From Toxonevra muliebris (taxonomy: Eukaryota; Arthropoda; Insecta; Diptera; Pallopteridae): a stretch of 64,000 nt of DNA. The stretch lies in the NCBI GenBank assembly GCA_963691655.1, contig OY829328.1, positions 89,284,400 to 89,348,399 of the forward strand. The letters run 5' to 3'. Made by a program: the position numbers and the translations under genes. Below the pieces are notes generated by a model. The model was not told where the DNA came from and made no database searches. It saw nothing but the letters and a program-made list of their open reading frames with translations. Positions 50,514 through 62,167 of this stretch are shown piece after piece. Each line of letters begins with the position of its first letter. Position 1 is the first letter of the stretch.

Positions 50514-51083
50514 GTACTTTTTGGGTAAAGTCTGGTAAACTGAGAGTAAACGAAAAATGCTCTCTCTGATAGACAAAAATGCACAAAAGTACGGGAACGC
50601 ACAAAACCACTTTTCTTGCACGAAACAAAACGTAAAATTTTAATGACGGTTAAATTCAAAAATAGTATCTTCTGTTTCACAATCATCATTTGCATTATTC
50701 AGAAATAGCAGAAGCTTCTACAGCGTCAGAAGTTGAACAGACAATTGTGTCATTAACTTGTGGAGAATGTAGTTAAAAATTAACTAATATACTATTAATT
50801 AATTTTCAAATGTCTTTTAAACATTTTCCATTTTAAATAACACTTATTTTTCGAAAAATTCTTTATTTATTTATTAATTTCAAATTTTCAATATATTTTC
50901 ACAAAAGCAAAACAGCTGATTGTTTGACACTTGTAACATTTTTACCCGAAGAAAAAGTGCGTGCAGTTTCGTGCAAGAAGAAGACTCATCTCTGCTCTTA
51001 TTTGCAAGTTTTTTGAGTACGGGAACGCTTTCTGGGCAGTTTTGGGCGAACGGGTTTACCCGAGTTGTTATACGGGAACGGAC
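50514..51083. mobile_element. Fold-back element with nested inverted and direct repeats
   Basis: GTCCGTTCCTGTA (50514) mirrors TACGGGAACGGAC (51071-51083) with one mismatch. Inside, CTTGCACGAAAC (about 50618) mirrors GTTTCGTGCAAG (about 50967), and AGTACGGGAACGC is directly repeated near 50590 and 51016. This palindromic layout suits a fold-back DNA transposon. No transposase frame is present. Confidence 0.65.
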
Positions 51084-51513
51084 CAATTAATATCTTCAAA
51101 ACGCACTGAAACAACCTAAACTGAAAATACTGGAAGTAATTTCTTAAAGTTTTACATAAATAAATCTGCGAAATATTTTTCCTGCCCGTATTTTAATTGA
51201 TAGATCACTCTCTGATTTGATTGAGGAATTGCAATATTTTTCATATAAACTGGTTGTTATTTCTTCTGCTCGGGAATCATAATGGAATGCTAGGAATCCT
51301 TGTATAACTGGAAATGATCGTTACGGAAATTTTTCCCAACTTCGAATTTATGTGTATTGATTGATTGAAAATCATTGAAAATTCATCAAAGCGCATTTTT
51401 AAAATTTTACAGGAGAAGCAAAATACATTTTGATATTTCGAGTACTCAACGAACAGATCGTAAGTTTTCGATATATGCTTTCAATATTCCGTAAAAAAAG
51501 CGATATTGAAAAA

Positions 51514-51850
51514 TTTGATGCTGAGGCTTTAGTAAATTAAGGTAAAAAATGTTAAGTGCCTCAGCAAGAAATAATATATGTTGGCTTCGAGAATTCTTTG
51601 ATTAAAATTCGCCTCACCGAGAATATATTCTGTCGTCTCAAGGATTTAAGTTTGATGCTGAGGCTTTAGTAAATTAAGGTAAAAAATATATTCTGTCGTC
51701 TCAAGGATTTAAGTTTGATGCTGAGGCTTTAGTAAATTAAGGTAAAAAATGTTAAGTGCCTCAGCAAGAAATAATATATGTTGGCTTCGAGAATTCTTTG
51801 ATTAAAATTCGCCTCACCGAGAATATATTCTGTCGTCTCAAGGATTTAAG
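51514..51850 (+). repeat. Three-copy tandem repeat, two copies identical over 137 bp
   Basis: Copies at 51514-51650 and 51714-51850 are identical base for base. The middle copy (51651-51713) is 63 bp and lacks 74 internal bases between AAAAAAT and ATATTC, a junction with AT microhomology. Confidence 0.95.
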
Positions 51851-53064
51851 TTTGGTTCATCGTTTTTTCGTCTCTTCTGACTGATTTATAGTTACCTATC
51901 ATCTATCCATGCGCTTTATGATTAGAAATGAATTAAATAATTTTCGTTGGTATACGAGTAAAGGTTGATGAAGTTTTTGGCATATAGAAGCCTTATGTTA
52001 ATACCTCCCTTAACAGCTTACAAGCCGAGTATACTTTAATTTTCACCTATAGAGTATGAAATAGTACACTCATCAAAAAATATAGAGAAAAAACCAAAAT
52101 AAAAATTTAATACCGACAAAAATGTTGAAAAATATTTTAATAATAAATATAAACTTTTTTTACCTTATTTTGAAATTTAAATTTAATCTGATATGACTGA
52201 CGGTGCTTGCAACTAACCGCCAGTGAGCAGCAGCGAACTAGTAACTAAGTACGTGTAGTACCAGTACGTAGTATCTTAATTATATATACTTTTTTTATTT
52301 TTTAATTATTGTGGATCTACTTTTGCTATTGCGCCTGACCTTTAGACATTGACCACTAGCTCACTCACTGGCTTAGGCAAATCGCCGACGGGGCGGATAG
52401 ACGATCAACACGGGTAGACAGAAAGATGGCCGCTGTCGTCTGTTCATTTATGTTTAATTTTTTTTACTCTCACTACATGCTATTTACTTAAAGTAGTTAC
52501 TTGTTCATTTATTTTTTATATTATTTACTTGAAGCTGATTTTTTGTTTGTTTGCTGCTGCCAGTTGTATATACATATTTTATTTAATTATTTTTATTATT
52601 ATTATTAAATTTGTATAAAGTTAATATTTTTGCTTATGTATGTATAAATATAAATGAAATGGTCATAAAAATTATACTTTAATTGTAGAGAGTTGTAGGG
52701 TTTTTTTTTTTTTTTAGCAAAGTTGTGTTAAGCTGAGGTCAATAGTATATTTGCAGATACTCCTTGAACTTTGCTGTGATATCATAATTGTAACCATTTC
52801 GTCGTTGATTCCTTCACGATGGTTAGTACAGAAGGAAGACACAGATAAGCTAAAATTCGTATGGGAGGGGCTATTTTCACCCATTGCGACATATAGGATT
52901 TGTGTTAAAACCTCGCAAACTTCAAAGTTCTTGTTCAAAATCTGAAAATTTTAACTTAAAAGCACCCTTATTAAATTCTTTACGTTGTTATTATGTTTCT
53001 ATGACCAAATAAATTGTTATTTAAAAAAATTTGTTCTCAAATCACACAGTTTCTCAGATTCACA

Positions 53065-53119
53065 GAGACTCATAACCTCATTTAGACGTTATGAGTCTCA
53101 TTTAGAGGTTATGAGTCTC
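53065..53119. repeat. Perfect 15-bp inverted repeat overlapping a direct repeat
   Basis: GAGACTCATAACCTC at 53065-53079 is mirrored by GAGGTTATGAGTCTC at 53105-53119. A third copy, GTTATGAGTCTCATTTAGA, lies between them, so the arm is also tandemly duplicated. Confidence 0.85.
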
Positions 53120-53764
53120 ATTTTCTTCAACATGGACTCGATGGCTCGATACGAACATTTTTCAGAAAAGTATATTCAACTTCATAAATCTGGGCACTTT
53201 AACTATATTGAATTAGGTAACTCGTTACTTTGATTGCATTGACCACGAAAGATCAATATGGATTTCATTATACTTCACTAAGTTAAGGTTTTTATATGTT
53301 TTTCATTTTAAATTAGCATACAATATTTACTATGGTTTTACTGCTACCTAAAATAAAAAATTATGATAATATTAGAAGTAGGTTGTAAGGTTTTCATCTT
53401 AAACTCGTGTAACTGGCTAAAAAAAAGTGTAGAGAACGCTTAAATGAAGAACCCATGCGATCTTCCATATCTTGTGTCATTTTTATAAATACTTTCTGTG
53501 TTCTTGTCAACATGCATAGGCTTAATAAAAATCAATGGAATATTTAACTCACCTTGAAAAAGTTGGAAAAACCCCAAGCAAATGAAAATACATATTTTGT
53601 TTTGTTTGCGTGAAAAAGAACTGGATATTGAAAATTTTTGTTAATCTATGGTTTTTTGTTAGGTATAATAAATGCAAAATTATTTTGGAAGATTTTTCTT
53701 ACCCTATTAATTCAATAATAATATTATATTAATTTTAAATCGATTTGTTTTTCTTGTTTTTCAG

Positions 53765-54229
53765 GATATTTTTGTAATACAGACGCTACTAAAACCGCAA
53801 CCGCAAATGCTTGCTTGGACGTTACTGTTGCAGTACCAAAAATAGTGTTGGTAGTTGAATAGTATAAAACACAATCGATAACTTACATTAGAAGAGCTGG
53901 AATAACACTATATAAGCAGTATCAACATAATTTAGTACTCGCCAAGTCAAAAATCAAACAAAAACCTCAAGAAATTTAGCATTAATTGTGATTATTAGAT
54001 TTTTTTAATTTGCTATAAAAACGACGTAGCGGCTACGAATATAAATCGTAATAGACCAATATTGGATCAATTAAAAGATACTTATTTCGGCTAAAATAAA
54101 ATGCAGGTTCCTGAACACGTTGTATCGCTATATGTGGCGACATGTGGCCAAAATGGGAACGGTTTGGGCTCCGATGAGAAAGAGATAATATTATTAGTTT
54201 ATGTAATTTTGGAAGCAGCAACGGGGAAG
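53765..54229 (+). CDS. fus: First coding exon of fusilli / ESRP splicing regulator (coding part 54101-54229)
   Basis: The ATG at 54101 opens 43 codons, [15 protein letters not shown] then [20 protein letters not shown], ending ATGK, and then AAG/GTGAGT, a strong donor, at 54230. The sequence matches the start of vertebrate ESRP1/2 ([14 protein letters not shown] corresponds to KLGSDEKELILLFW), the head of the exonuclease-like domain that precedes the RRMs. Fusilli is the single fly ESRP, an epithelial RNA-binding splicing regulator. TAA at 54092-54094 lies in frame upstream, so this ATG is the first. An excellent acceptor, TTTTTCTTGTTTTTCAG, at 53748-53764 suggests the exon begins at 53765 with a ~336-base leader. 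The remaining exons (RRMs) are not in the window. Gene order next to Gmppa agrees with Drosophila, where fus neighbours CG8207. The exon boundary at 53765 is inference. Confidence 0.85.
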
Positions 54230-54699
54230 GTGAGTTAAAATTTGATATTATACATGCATATATGGATTTATTTCGGGTGTAATTTGGTAATGAGTACCCA
54301 GATTAGAGCCCAAAGAAGAATTTTTAATGCAAAAAATACATATTGTATGTATTTACATATAATCTCTTAATCATCACATAAATTTGTAATTTCACCAACT
54401 ATCGAATGTGTATTTTGATATATTTTTCGCACATCAAATGTGTATTATTTTATTTTGTGTGTGTGTTTTTTCTAAATATATTAAGCGAACTAAATATAAT
54501 CACTCAAATGCCTCGTAAACTCTTAAAGTGTGTAAACTTATCAAAATTTTGTGTGAAATTCGCCAGCAAGCTTACGTGAGTATGCAGTTTACAAGGTTTA
54601 CGTGGCCTTTACGAGTTTATATGAATTCAACTATTATGAAAATTATTATATTTTACATTAGTAAATCACCAACCAAACGTGTCTTACTTAGGACTAGAC

Positions 54700-54744
54700 G
54701 ACCACGATAGTATAGTGGGTTCGGGTTCAATTCACGTCTTGGTC
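54700..54744 (+). pseudogene. tRNA-Asp-like remnant lacking the anticodon arm
   Basis: GATAGTATAGTGG (D-arm and box A of tRNA-Asp) is followed after five bases by GGTTCAATTC (box B and T-arm). The outer GACCA (54700-54704) pairs with TGGTC (54740-54744) as a short acceptor stem. The anticodon arm and variable region are missing, so it cannot be a working tRNA; it may be a deleted pseudogene or a SINE head. Confidence 0.55.
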
Positions 54745-54831
54745 TATTAGTTAATTTTCATAACCTTCTTATATTCACTATCGATATGATGTGTACAAGT
54801 ACACATCTTGACAGGCAATGGCAAAACCCCT

Positions 54832-54895
54832 AAGTGATAGCAAATTGACAATGGGCCTCAGGTCAAAACGGCCCATTGTCAATTTGCTATCACTT
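54832..54895 (+). repeat. Perfect 26-bp inverted repeat with 12-base loop
   Basis: Arm 54832-54857 (AAGTGATAGC..ATGGGCC) is exactly complementary to arm 54870-54895 (GGCCCAT..GCTATCACTT). As RNA it would form a fully paired 26-bp stem. Confidence 0.95.
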
Positions 54896-56557
54896 GTGTC
54901 CCTCGAAGACAGAATCTTTGCATAAGTCTTACAATGCTCGGTAATAGCAAGTAGTGTCCGATTAAATATTAAGAGTCCGATTCGGTAAAAAATCGAAGCC
55001 AATTCAGTTTCTTGGATCATATACGTTGGGAAGGGCCAAATAAGTTAGGGGGCGTTTTTATATGAGGAAGCAGTCTTTGACTTTAACTAAATATAATTAA
55101 AACTCATTAGGGAATTCCGCAACCACACTGTTGCTGATGATATTCATCAACAAGTCCCGCCTTTTCTCGCCATTTTCTTTTTTTCTCGCCACATTTCGTT
55201 GAAAACAAAATAAACAAAAAAATAAATTATATGCTTAATTAATGAAACTGAAGCAAAAATCAACAACAACACGGAAAATGAAATTGTTTGTTGTTGCACT
55301 TTCGAATTTCGAATAGCAGTATAGAGGATTATGTTACAGTCTATTCCACCGACATCACACTCATCCACCACCCCCACCATCGTCACCTTCACCATCGTCA
55401 TCATTATCATGCCTGGTCGAATGTGTGACAGCAATAGAGCGATAACAAATTTTTGCGCTATTCGTCAACTTATAATGCGGTTGCTCTTCTTGTTGTTGTT
55501 GTACATACATACATATGTCTGTTATGTCTGTCCGTCCGGCTGCGCATAGTTAAGATGATATTATGGTCAGCCCCCTTTCCATACGTATATGATTATGCAT
55601 GTTTGTATGTATGTGTATTGGAGTGTGCAAGTGTATGCAAAAATTTCATCCTCACTCATATCGCATTAGCTGCGAAATTTAAAAAAATTTACATATAAAC
55701 TAATAACTGAATAAAGCATGATCACTTTCAAATTGGCATACAGATTCAAATATACATATATATATGTATATGTGTATTTATATTTATATAGATTTAGGAG
55801 TTATACACTATACACTCTCAAACCCATTTTGATTAAGCTTGCGCTATTTGAAATTGAATGGTGTGCTGGTGTTTATAGAAAATTTAATTATGCAAAAATG
55901 TTTGCGAATTTTTATATAAAAATTTTTATTTGTTTTGGGGTGAAAAAAATTAAAAAAAAATTCAAACTAAATTATTGATTTATGTTAATTAGTAATAAAA
56001 TAAAATAAATACATACGAATTTAAATATGTTAGATTGTAATAGAGTGAAAAAATGTTATCAACCTGTTTAGTTCAGATCTATTGGGTCATTTATATTTTA
56101 TGCGTTTATGCTAATTTGCAACAAAATGGTTGCGAAAAGAAGTGGTGACAAATCCACGAGCACCTTCCAGTAAAAATATAAGTGATACAAGCGCCCCCAT
56201 TCTCGAGAGATTTTCTAATAAAAACCCATCTTTTATTTGCATACTTATGGCTTCTGCAATGTCTTCGAGTCTGCCTGTAAAGGGTTAAATGAGTTAAGAC
56301 TAAACACATCGTGTCAGATCGAATTTCTCCAAGGTCATAGGAAAGAAGTACAAGTTTCACGAATGGCCTTATGAACTTCAGTAGTACTGATTGAATTGTA
56401 TCATAGATTTGACAATCTTGGTATTGTACTGTGTTGCTAGAGAGGCTAAGATTATTTGTATCACAACCTGTAAGATTGTTGTGATACGTCCCAGTCTCAC
56501 TTAGGAATATGATTACCACACCCGGATCAATCTTGTATTCCTTCAGTACTGGACGCT

Positions 56558-56832
56558 TAATACATGTCCAGACATTTTGATAGAATATGTTCCGATGATT
56601 TCTCTTCATTGCAGAACCTGCATATTGAGCTTTCCTCAATACATATCTTGCAGATGTATTCGTTGAGCCCGTAGTGCCCAGTCAGAACATCAGCTAATGC
56701 ACGAAAACTAGTTTTGTTAAAAGCAATACAGAACGCATATCTACTTTAATTTAGTTACCTAGAAGCGCTTTAGATTGTCTCAGTCTCGGAAGATTAGTGA
56801 AGAGAGAATTAATAATGGCGCAATCTTTTGGA
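56558..56832 (-). mobile_element. C-terminal fragment of a non-LTR retrotransposon
   Basis: The minus-strand frame 56558-56739 reads YAFCIAFNKTSFRALADVL, then TGHYGLNEYICKIC, then the zinc-knuckle pattern CRFCNEEKSSEHILSKC before TAA. This is the tail that follows the RNase H domain in I/LOA/R1-like elements. Just upstream (about 56745-56832) a second frame gives LPRLRQSKALLGN, also typical of this region, but separated by a stop and a frame change. The copy is decayed and 5'-truncated; the reverse transcriptase was not found. Confidence 0.85.
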
Positions 56833-58689
56833 TGGCAACAGCAAACTTTTAAAAGTACTCGCCTTTTGAATACGGCATAAAATTGTAAATGTCAAATAAA
56901 TGTGAAAAACTTGGCCTAGGAGGAAGAGATAAAGTTGGTATGTGCTTAAGATCATTGTAATCAATTTATCAGTGACTCTTAAATGGATCAACGACTTCAT
57001 AAATTCTTCTTTCCTTTCTTTAAATATTTTCTATTCTTTGTGATTTTCTCTTCTCTCAAATGGGTAATGGATTGAGTGCTATGAAAGGCCCATGGCCAAC
57101 TTGCCTCTCCCACAGTTGATCTGAACCTATTACTTAGAATGATCATCAATTCAAAGTTATTCAAATAACAATAGCACCCAGTTTTATTATTGAAGATATT
57201 TGGTACATAATGGATGTAGAGACAAACAGATAAATTACCTTTTCTATTTGTAATAAATTTTTTTTTGCTGATTCCATCCTGAAACTTCTCGTATAGAAGC
57301 TTAACAACTTAGCAAAGATAAACCGAAAATGATATCTAAAATCTAAAATACGTAAATTGGTCTAATAGAAAATTGAAGATATCTAAAATCATTAAATATT
57401 AAGTTTAAGTACAACATGATTTTATATGGTATACTTTTTATAAATTATTTTGTTTAGTTTTTCTTTTATTGCGTTGGGTAGGGTATCTTATATTTCTGCG
57501 AATGCTATTACCTACTAAAACATTTACTATCTATTCTCATTGGAGCGATCGCTAAATAGTTATATTATTTAAACACTTAACTAGAAAAACTGTGACCTTT
57601 ATTCTTCTTGTTTTCTACTGCCACATAATCACATTAGCTTTTGGTTTAAAATTTAATTTCTTTAGTTTTTGCGCTTAATAGAGAGAAGATTCGAAGATGC
57701 TTAGAAATTGTTATGTTCATTTTGGACTTTGTAGTTTTTGCTTCCAAAAGATTTGTGTTGTGATTCCCCTAGTGGTTTGCATAGATTTCCGTTAAAAATT
57801 TGCATAATATGATGACAAAAAAAGTCGTATATTATAAAAAATTTAATGAATATATTTTGTTTTTTTCACTGTTTCATTTCGTTATCTTAAAAGTTTCTTT
57901 CTTCTACTTTTAAATATTTGCGATATTTAACTAAAAAAAAAACATTTTTAAAATGTTTGAATGTATGTATTTAAAGAGTGTAACTTATGCGACGTGGACA
58001 TGCTCGTCGCGCGCGCTTAATTTGCAATTGGTAGCAATTAAAAAGCTTGGTCTTCTGTTGAAAGAAACTTTTTTGGGAACATTTTGGAAAATCCCAAAAT
58101 TATAAACTGTTAAGCCCCCCTTGTCCTAAACAAATTGAAAAAATAAAAAAAAATACAGAAACACACACATGTCTTATAAAAAGAGCGAGAGATCACAACT
58201 GTGTGAAAAATAAAAACTACTTTTTAAAGGTAGATAGATAGATAATATGTATATAGTTGCTATTTGGGCTACTGTGAATAATCGCAATTTCATGTTAAAC
58301 AAAATGATTTGTTTTTGCTTTATTCTATTTAATGTTGCATTTAAGTCTAAAGTATTAGAAACATAAAACTAACACAGCAAAGATGTGCAGAGAAGTTTGC
58401 CAACAAACTAGAATAACATTATGCAGAATGGAACAAAAATAAATTAATATTTATGTTTCATGTAAACTACGCCATGCCTATTAGCTTAAATATACACTGC
58501 AAAAAATTAGTTATTACACAGATATATTGGTAAATTATGTAATCATGCGTTAAGATTAAAAAAAAAATAATAATAATCATCAGATTGTGTTATGTATAAT
58601 TTTCTTTTTCCTTTTGTTAGTTTTTTTTTTTAATAATTGACAACAAACTAGTAATGTTTACTAATACTACATGAGCGTATTCATATTAA

Positions 58690-58887
58690 CCCTAGAGTAC
58701 TAATGTAAGTCGATTCGATTAAAATAGTTTATATTTTGTAGCACAGTCCTTGCTAAATAAAAATATTATTAACTTTTCTTGACGATTGATGTCTAAAACC
58801 CAAAAAAATCAGTGCTAAATACATGTTAGTCGATTCGACTAAGAATTAGTATTTACGTATAAAAAACAGCATTAGTACTCTAAAAAG
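58690..58887. mobile_element. TTAA-flanked (piggyBac-like) MITE 1
   Basis: TTAA at 58686-58689 and 58888-58891 bracket a 198-bp element. The ends share TAGAGTACTAATG in inverted orientation, starting CCC on the left as in many piggyBac ends. Confidence 0.7.
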
Positions 58888-59154
58888 TTAAAGCTTTCGA
58901 TTGTAAACGTGTTTTGAACGACCTACACGTGTTAACGTACGTTCGAACTCCGTGTAGTTTTCTTTTAAGAACTCGAATTATGTTTACATTTGAAACACAA
59001 ACTACACATGTTGTTAGAACGTGTAGTTAAAGATACATATACCTGCGTACACATTAATCTAGAGCTAAATAATAAAGATTTTAAAACTTTTCGTTTGCTG
59101 ATTTCAAAATTTCTATTACTTAGATCAAGATTATAACGATGATAACTGTATTAA

Positions 59155-59420
59155 CCGTTTCGGGGCAGAAATTTCGGGATAGAGCTACATCCCCAATTTT
59201 TATTTAGTTTTCTAAGAAAATTTTATTCTTATTATGGGATAAAAATATCTCATTCGTACCGATGTCTATATTTGTATAAAAGTAGAAGGGATGAAGTAGT
59301 CCCAACCATGCTGAAATTACAAAAAAATTATGTTTTATAAAATAATTGATTTTGCATTTTTATGATTATTATTTTTAAAGCAATACGATTTGATATTGTT
59401 CCATCCGCCCCAAAAAACGG
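59155..59420. mobile_element. TTAA-flanked (piggyBac-like) MITE 2
   Basis: TTAA at 59151-59154 and 59421-59424. Left end CCGTTTCGGGGC and right end complement CCGTTTTTTGGGGC are inverted copies with a short indel. The 266-bp body is non-coding. Confidence 0.6.
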
Positions 59421-62167
59421 TTAAATGCACTTGCAATCGTGGCTACACTTGTAGATACACGTGCATTGGTAAGCTCTAATTTATGTGTATGAATTAAAAA
59501 CTGAAATTCTAGGAAATTTCAAGCACGAGAAATCCGATTTTAAGTTAATAAAATTCCAATTAAAACCAAAAAGACTAAATCAAACAATAACCAAAAAACT
59601 GAAAATTTTTTTTTAATTATTTAAAGGATACATCCATTTTGTATTTTTTTGAGTCTTTATCTTTTGTCAATGCACAGCAATAGCTGATCAAGCATATTTT
59701 TAAGTTAATAAATGGAGATTTCCTGGCTTTTTCGTACAAGAAGCTTTTGTACACGCATAAAGATCTTCCCACATCTACTGATGTTGCTGGATCAAATTTG
59801 AATTTTTGAATTTCGCTGGGCGAAAAAGTTTATTTATGTGAATATTTTGGCTCTTAGGGAATATTTTAAGTTTGCCTGACAAACGAAGTGGCCAGACTGT
59901 TAAGGTTTAAGGAAAAAGCTTAACAAACTCCAAAAATTGCTCGATAATGGGCATTTAAAAAGCAAATACTTAGGATTTTTTCCTCTAACAATGAGAGATA
60001 TATGCACTTTATTTTTTATGCCACTGGCTAGAGGCACCCATAATATCTCTCTGTAACCGGCTAATCCCTATACTTTACATCCCAAAAAATATCGCTTAGA
60101 ATTTAATGTATATTTTATTTTTGCCTGCCCCTTTTAAAATATTCACTAACCAATTTTGTTTTTTCTTTAACAAAATTTTGTTTTTAATTGCCGCATAGAA
60201 AAATGACAAACCACAAAATTATAATGATGCTTCATTAATTTAGTTAATAATACCGCAACTAAAATTTTAATTCCATTGCTTTTGGTTTTACCTAAATAGG
60301 AAAAATATAAATTTAGGTATATAAAAAAAAAAACCAAATAAAAATACACAAAATAATAATTTTATATTTTTATGAATTGACGCGCAGATGAAAAACAACT
60401 AACATAAATTCGAAAATACTTGTATCTATTTAAACGAAAGTATAAAATTCTTAACAAACGGATAAACAAACAATCAAAAAATAAAAAACAAGTGGCATGT
60501 TTGATTGTTTGTAAATATGGTATTTTGATTTAATTTCTTTTATTTTACATATAAAGAGGTCATTGTTGAACTGTTTAACAGAATATACAGTCACGTGACT
60601 CTATTTGTTGATACTTAAATTTAGATAGGTTGTAAACAGGTATAGATAGAAGTTTTAGCAATATTAAACCAAGATAAAGATGGAAAATAAGAATATAATC
60701 TAAAACTACGTATATTCATTTACATATATCTAGCTGTTAGAGGAGTTCAAGGTAGAATAAAACTTACCGTAGAGAAACATTTAAATAAATCATAGGTAAC
60801 TATAGTAAAATTATCAAAAAAAAAAAAATAAATAAATAAGTCCCATAAGTTGCATTTTGTATAATTGTTGGTATTTAGTAAAATATTTCAATATAAAGAA
60901 AAATATATATTAATTTTTAATAATAATGTTAATAATAAATACTGACAGCTATTTAGTATTTACTTTGAACACAACTTAATGATTTACATATAAAACTTGT
61001 ATTAATTATTTTTTTGTGTTGCCAGTTATGAAAACTCGATATGCACTTGATATGCATATTTAATTTCTTAATTTGTTATATTTTAAAGAATTGCAAATAT
61101 TAAATTGCATCAAATTAATCCAAATTCAACAACTGGCTTTAACTTTAATCCAGCGATGGGAGTGTTAAGTTTTTTGACGTCAATATGTAAAATTTACTGG
61201 CAAACTTGTTTGTTTTTACGACTAATGTCTTGAATAAATAATAAAAATAATATTTACTTATCCATAGCTAAATTAAATTTCTTGCAATTACATTAAAATA
61301 TACGAAATATGAGTGACCCATTCCAACTACTCCAAGTTTCTTACAAACCAAACCAAACCAAAAAAAAAAAAAAAACATACTGCTCTCGCTTATTATTACA
61401 TGCAAATCGTAACAACGAAACACATTTAATAAGTTAAAATTGCATCGCTGCTAAATATATTAATTTTAACTATTGTTTCTACTTACAGTTTCTTATTGAA
61501 AAGAAAAAAACACAAATGCAAAAATACAAATCTTTCGTAAATATTACTAAGTATTTTTATACCAGATGACATTCAATGCAAAACGTGCATACATTTGAAA
61601 ATTTTATGAAATTGCTTTGAATTTTAAAATTGCATGTTATTTGCACACACAAAAACATACACATACACACATGCCTTCACACACATACATAAATAGAGAT
61701 AAATGCAATTAATTTCAATTACTTTTAAGAATTTTAAGATTTAAGTTAAAAAAAAAAAAACAGCAACAAAAATGTGACATTTTGTTGGACGTAAAGATGC
61801 AAATACAAATACATAGATAAATAGACAAATACTTTAGGGTTATATGTATATAAAAATGGATAGATGCAATATTTAGATATGTAGAAATTTTAATATTTGT
61901 TAACATTTATTAACTTTAAAATAGTGAGGCAGAGACACAAAGGCTGCAAATGTGCATGCAATCTCTAGCATTTGAACAATAATAAATCTTAAAATGTTTA
62001 CATGACAAATTCTACAAAACTACAGTGCTATTTGATGTTTGAAGTAAAATATTTTAAAATGTTTTTTAAATTGATAGGTACTTGGAAAATATTTATTTAT
62101 TTGTCACTTTTTGAATAATGTACATTTATAATTTTCAGTATGCAAACTGTATCCATTGTGTACTTAA

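Larger units (their letters stand above)
39367..53764 (+). other. Gene-poor region, probably 5' leader and introns of fusilli
   Basis: No coding exon recognised over 14 kb. Patches of lower AT content that could hold leader exons or promoters are seen near 39.5-39.7 kb, 40.2-40.4 kb (CTCAGTTCAGTTGTG, initiator-like, at 40315-40329) and 43.2-43.3 kb (TCAGTTG at 43221 followed by a GC-rich run). Also here: GA and TA microsatellites, a mariner-type transposase remnant (40.94-41.36 kb), two inverted-repeat elements (45.81-46.26, 50.51-51.08 kb), and a recent tandem repeat (51.51-51.85 kb). Assignment to fusilli rests only on the exon at 54.1 kb. Confidence 0.4.

Noticed and set aside
56106..56639. 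177-codon minus-strand open frame
   Set aside because: It begins in the LINE tail but in a different frame from the zinc-knuckle protein; the true element frame ends at 56558, so this is read-through of untranslated element sequence.
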